Positions 61,617-64,000 of a stretch of DNA of 64,000 nucleotides are shown piece after piece; position 1 is the first letter of the stretch, and each line of letters begins with the position of its first letter. The stretch is taken from contig JAUVCV010000008.1 of NCBI GenBank assembly GCA_030595665.1, positions 1 to 64,000 of the forward strand, in the 5' to 3' direction. The stretch comes from Methanogenium sp. (lineage in GTDB: Archaea > Halobacteriota > Methanomicrobia > Methanomicrobiales > Methanomicrobiaceae). The notes under the pieces were generated by a model. It saw only the letters and a list, made by a program, of their open reading frames with translations. It had not been told where the DNA came from and did no database searches. The position numbers and the translations under genes were made by a program.

Positions 61617-64000
61617 ATGGCTCATGACGATATTATCGAGGGAAAAGCCTTCCAGATGCCGGATGAACTGACCGTCGTTGCAATAGGCGGATGTGGAAAA
61701 AAACTCATAAACAACCTTTATGACCACGAATGGTTCTTAAAGCACTATCTTTCAGACGGAAAGCGACTCACTCTCTACACCATAGACACCGACTCAAACC
61801 AGAGAAAGGACGACATCAGACGGTCAGAAGAGGTTGAGGCAAAGGTCGGCGCGATTCAGAGGACAAACAGTCAGATGGGGGGGAGCGTAAAGAGCTATCA
61901 TTACCATCTCCCCGACCTTGCCAATGTCGAGCGGGTGTCATCCCTGACCTCAAAGGGGATTGCCGAACAGATCAAAAACCGGCGGGAACGCCCGCTTGTT
62001 GATGTATGGTGGATGAACGATCCCGAATACGGATTTGACTACCAGATGCTCAAACAGATCGACAAAAACATCGTCGACGACTTCGGCGGGGGGGTGCACC
62101 GCAGACGTGCCATATCCAAAGCGGTGTTCTACAAGGCAATCACCCAGGGCGGGGAACAATTCCCGTCGTTCCAGGGCCATGGGCCCGTTGCCATCGTTGT
62201 CGGTCTCGGAGGCGGTACCGGCTCCGGGATGTTTATTGATCTTGCGCGCTACATCAAGGAAAAACGTGGACAGGAGTCAAAAATATGGCTCTTTGTGGTG
62301 CTTCCGGCGGCGAGTGAGGGAGAGAAGGAACAGTTGAACGCGGCCATCGCCCTCTCGGAAATAGAATATCTCAACATGAAGGACGATAAGCTCTTCAACT
62401 ATATCATCGTCTCATCCCTGAGCCCCACCGGATATGTGGACGGAGGGGACCGGAAACAGGAGGTCATCGAGTTTGACTCCTCCTTCCCCTATATGTTCAT
62501 CAACTCCTTCTACCTCCCGACAGCTGACATATCCGCCATCGTCGATGCAAAAAAGGACTATTCCGGGTTTATCTTCGCGGATTCCCATGTGATTGAATAC
62601 CCTGTGGAAAACCTGCGGTCGCTGAAGAAGGGTTTTGAGGATGTCATCGAGAGTCTCTCGGGGATTTCACAGAACCGGGGGAGAATCCTAAAAGAGGTCA
62701 CGGACTTTATCGCGACCAATGAAACCCTCTACCCCGAGGAGTTTTCAAAGATGGATACCGAGATCACCCACGATGATGTCAACCTCTACCGGAAGGAGAT
62801 TGAAAAGGTAAAGAAAGTCTGGGAGAACGAGATTATCGATCTTTTGAACTTCAAGACGCAGTCCATTATCGAATCGGCAGTCACAAACAATATGCCCGAG
62901 GAACTCAGGGATATCACCCTGGTAAAGGATTTTGATAAGCTTACTGAGTATGTCACCCGGCTCAGGAGATCCCTTGAAAACGAGAGCAAACCGCATGAGA
63001 ATGCAAAGGATCAGGAGCTCTACGAAGTCATCAAAAAGAATCTCCAGCTCTTAGAGGAGATGTCAGACCTCCAGAAGAAGACACTCTCGGTGCACGGAAA
63101 ATCCGCACGGACTGCACTGGTTAATGTCATCCGTGGCGAGGAGAACTTTGGCAAGGTGTCGGGTATGCTCTCGTCCCGCCAGTCGGCATTGAAAGGTGAA
63201 ATCAGTGAGGCTGATGTCCGGGTCAAAAACAAGCGCTCAGAACTGGCCGATATTACCAAAGAGCAGGACCGGATGCTCAGCCTGGTCAAATCAGAGGTCA
63301 ATGCACTGGCACGGCCTGTCGATGATTATATTGCACTCGGCCACGGCACCGCCGCCGGTCAGGACTCCGTAGAAGTTCTCGAACAGGCATTTCTGGAGAA
63401 GTTCTCCACCCTGCTTATTGTTTTGCAGGAGAAACTGAACCAGTCCGAGAAAAAGAAGGCAAAGCCCATTAAACGTGCGGCATGGCTGGCATCACTTTCG
63501 CTCGGTGACCTTCAGGGGGATATCGAACAGCTGGAGCAGGCGACGTCGACCGACGTCTCCTATCTCAGGGACCTGGCAGAGTCAGTGTCCCTCTACATCT
63601 ACAACGACTACATGCTCAGGATCGCCAAGAAACAAGGCTTCTCTGACAGTCTGCTGGGACGGAAACTGAACCCTGAGATTTTCAGAAGCGAGAAGGCGAC
63701 AAAGGAGGAGAGGATCCGCAAGATATCCCAGATCCACCCGGGAAAGATCGCCATTCGCGACCCCTTCGAGGTCTTCATACAGGATAAGTTCCTGACCCGT
63801 GAGTTTGACACACGTCTTGGCTCTTTGCGGGAAGGGACCATCGCTCCTCTTCTCTCCCAGTTCAACCTTGAATCAGAGGAAAAGGCAGAGCTGATCCGGT
63901 CTTTTTCCGGAAGGAACACCGCATCGGTTCTCACGAGCATCCGGGAGACTCTGACGGGTATCGTAAACAGCCGTGAGGGCTACACCACAAAGATTGGAAA
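61617..64000 (+). CDS. Tubulin/FtsZ-superfamily GTPase with long coiled-coil-like extension (partial)
   Basis: At least 794 residues from ATG 61617, continuing past the window; AGGGGG lies 10 bp upstream. The N-terminus VVAIGGCGKK (residues 20-29) matches the superfamily T1 loop, YTIDTDSN (about 59) the T2/T3 region, and GGGTGSG (198-204) is the tubulin signature (T4 loop). A core of about 330 residues is followed by mostly charged helical sequence (for example SEADVRVKNKRSELADITKE), a coiled-coil-like extension absent from FtsZ and CetZ. It fits the FtsZ-like (FtsZl-type) families proposed to drive membrane remodelling. Not the cell-division FtsZ. Confidence 0.85.
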   Translation, partial: MAHDDIIEGKAFQMPDELTVVAIGGCGKKLINNLYDHEWFLKHYLSDGKRLTLYTIDTDSNQRKDDIRRSEEVEAKVGAIQRTNSQMGGSVKSYHYHLPDLANVERVSSLTSKGIAEQIKNRRERPLVDVWWMNDPEYGFDYQMLKQIDKNIVDDFGGGVHRRRAISKAVFYKAITQGGEQFPSFQGHGPVAIVVGLGGGTGSGMFIDLARYIKEKRGQESKIWLFVVLPAASEGEKEQLNAAIALSEIEYLNMKDDKLFNYIIVSSLSPTGYVDGGDRKQEVIEFDSSFPYMFINSFYLPTADISAIVDAKKDYSGFIFADSHVIEYPVENLRSLKKGFEDVIESLSGISQNRGRILKEVTDFIATNETLYPEEFSKMDTEITHDDVNLYRKEIEKVKKVWENEIIDLLNFKTQSIIESAVTNNMPEELRDITLVKDFDKLTEYVTRLRRSLENESKPHENAKDQELYEVIKKNLQLLEEMSDLQKKTLSVHGKSARTALVNVIRGEENFGKVSGMLSSRQSALKGEISEADVRVKNKRSELADITKEQDRMLSLVKSEVNALARPVDDYIALGHGTAAGQDSVEVLEQAFLEKFSTLLIVLQEKLNQSEKKKAKPIKRAAWLASLSLGDLQGDIEQLEQATSTDVSYLRDLAESVSLYIYNDYMLRIAKKQGFSDSLLGRKLNPEIFRSEKATKEERIRKISQIHPGKIAIRDPFEVFIQDKFLTREFDTRLGSLREGTIAPLLSQFNLESEEKAELIRSFSGRNTASVLTSIRETLTGIVNSREGYTTKIG

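Noticed and set aside
1-64000. CRISPR arrays, tRNA or rRNA genes
   Set aside because: No regularly spaced 24-37 bp repeats, no cas genes, and no tRNA T-arm or rRNA-like segments were recognised on reading.

Overview
The window reads as the chromosome of a methanogenic archaeon, most likely of the order Methanomicrobiales. Pointers are an Orc1/Cdc6 initiator with origin recognition boxes, Hel308, KEOPS Cgi121, Rio1, archaeal-type PurA and TyrRS, many multi-PAS histidine kinases, PKD/PEGA surface proteins, a PGF-CTERM protein and a CbiMNOQ metal importer. Species identity cannot be read from the sequence alone. No rRNA, tRNA or CRISPR array was seen.

Layout. Positions 1-181 hold a decayed TnpB C-terminus. 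182-2219 is AT-rich, gene-free and carries three good origin recognition boxes (ORBs) around an unwinding-type region and a MITE-like element; orc1/cdc6 follows at 2220, so this looks like a replication origin. An Lrp-type regulator and an aminotransferase come next, then two more ORBs at 5321-5537. From 5625 to 9866 lie housekeeping and cofactor genes (purA, a Trm112-like protein, cbiB, pdxS-pdxT). 9957-13896 holds two HisKA_2 kinases and a receiver protein. 14389-17766 encodes a large SF1 helicase fused to a PLD-like domain and topoisomerase-type zinc ribbons. 17803-25210 has a His-tailed DMT permease, a receiver-PAS kinase, a HisA-like protein and a Cache/HAMP/PAS sensor without an ATPase domain. 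25385-27999 has secreted proteins, one of them a pseudogene split by an IS200/IS605-type remnant. 28071-30892 is the cbiMNOQ importer. 31058-43605 holds an RNase III-like protein, PEGA, Yip1 and PKD proteins, a kinase, a phosphoglycerate mutase and an AEC transporter. 44334-45511 is a Yip1-type pseudogene interrupted by a segment rich in TTGCAGCA/TGCTGCAA octamers. 46025-48848 is hel308-cgi121.

49833-56627 is an osmoprotectant (glycine betaine type) ABC locus: ATPase, permease and four tandem binding proteins. Two of the spacers still contain recognisable relics of the permease gene, so whole permease-binding protein units were duplicated and the extra permeases decayed. All four binding-protein genes begin with GTG or TTG, exactly 5 nt after a GGATGTG Shine-Dalgarno-like box in a conserved leader.

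57356-59124 has rio1 and tyrS. The right end (59295-64000) is the least ordinary coding region: an unrecognised 420-residue protein, a signal-peptide/one-TM protein, and a large tubulin/FtsZ-superfamily GTPase with a long coiled-coil-like extension running off the window. The last two are spaced as an operon and look like part of a cytoskeletal membrane-remodelling system related to the described FtsZ-like (FtsZl) families. A roughly 260-bp non-coding dispersed repeat occurs at 37955-38240 and twice in tandem at 56697-57225.
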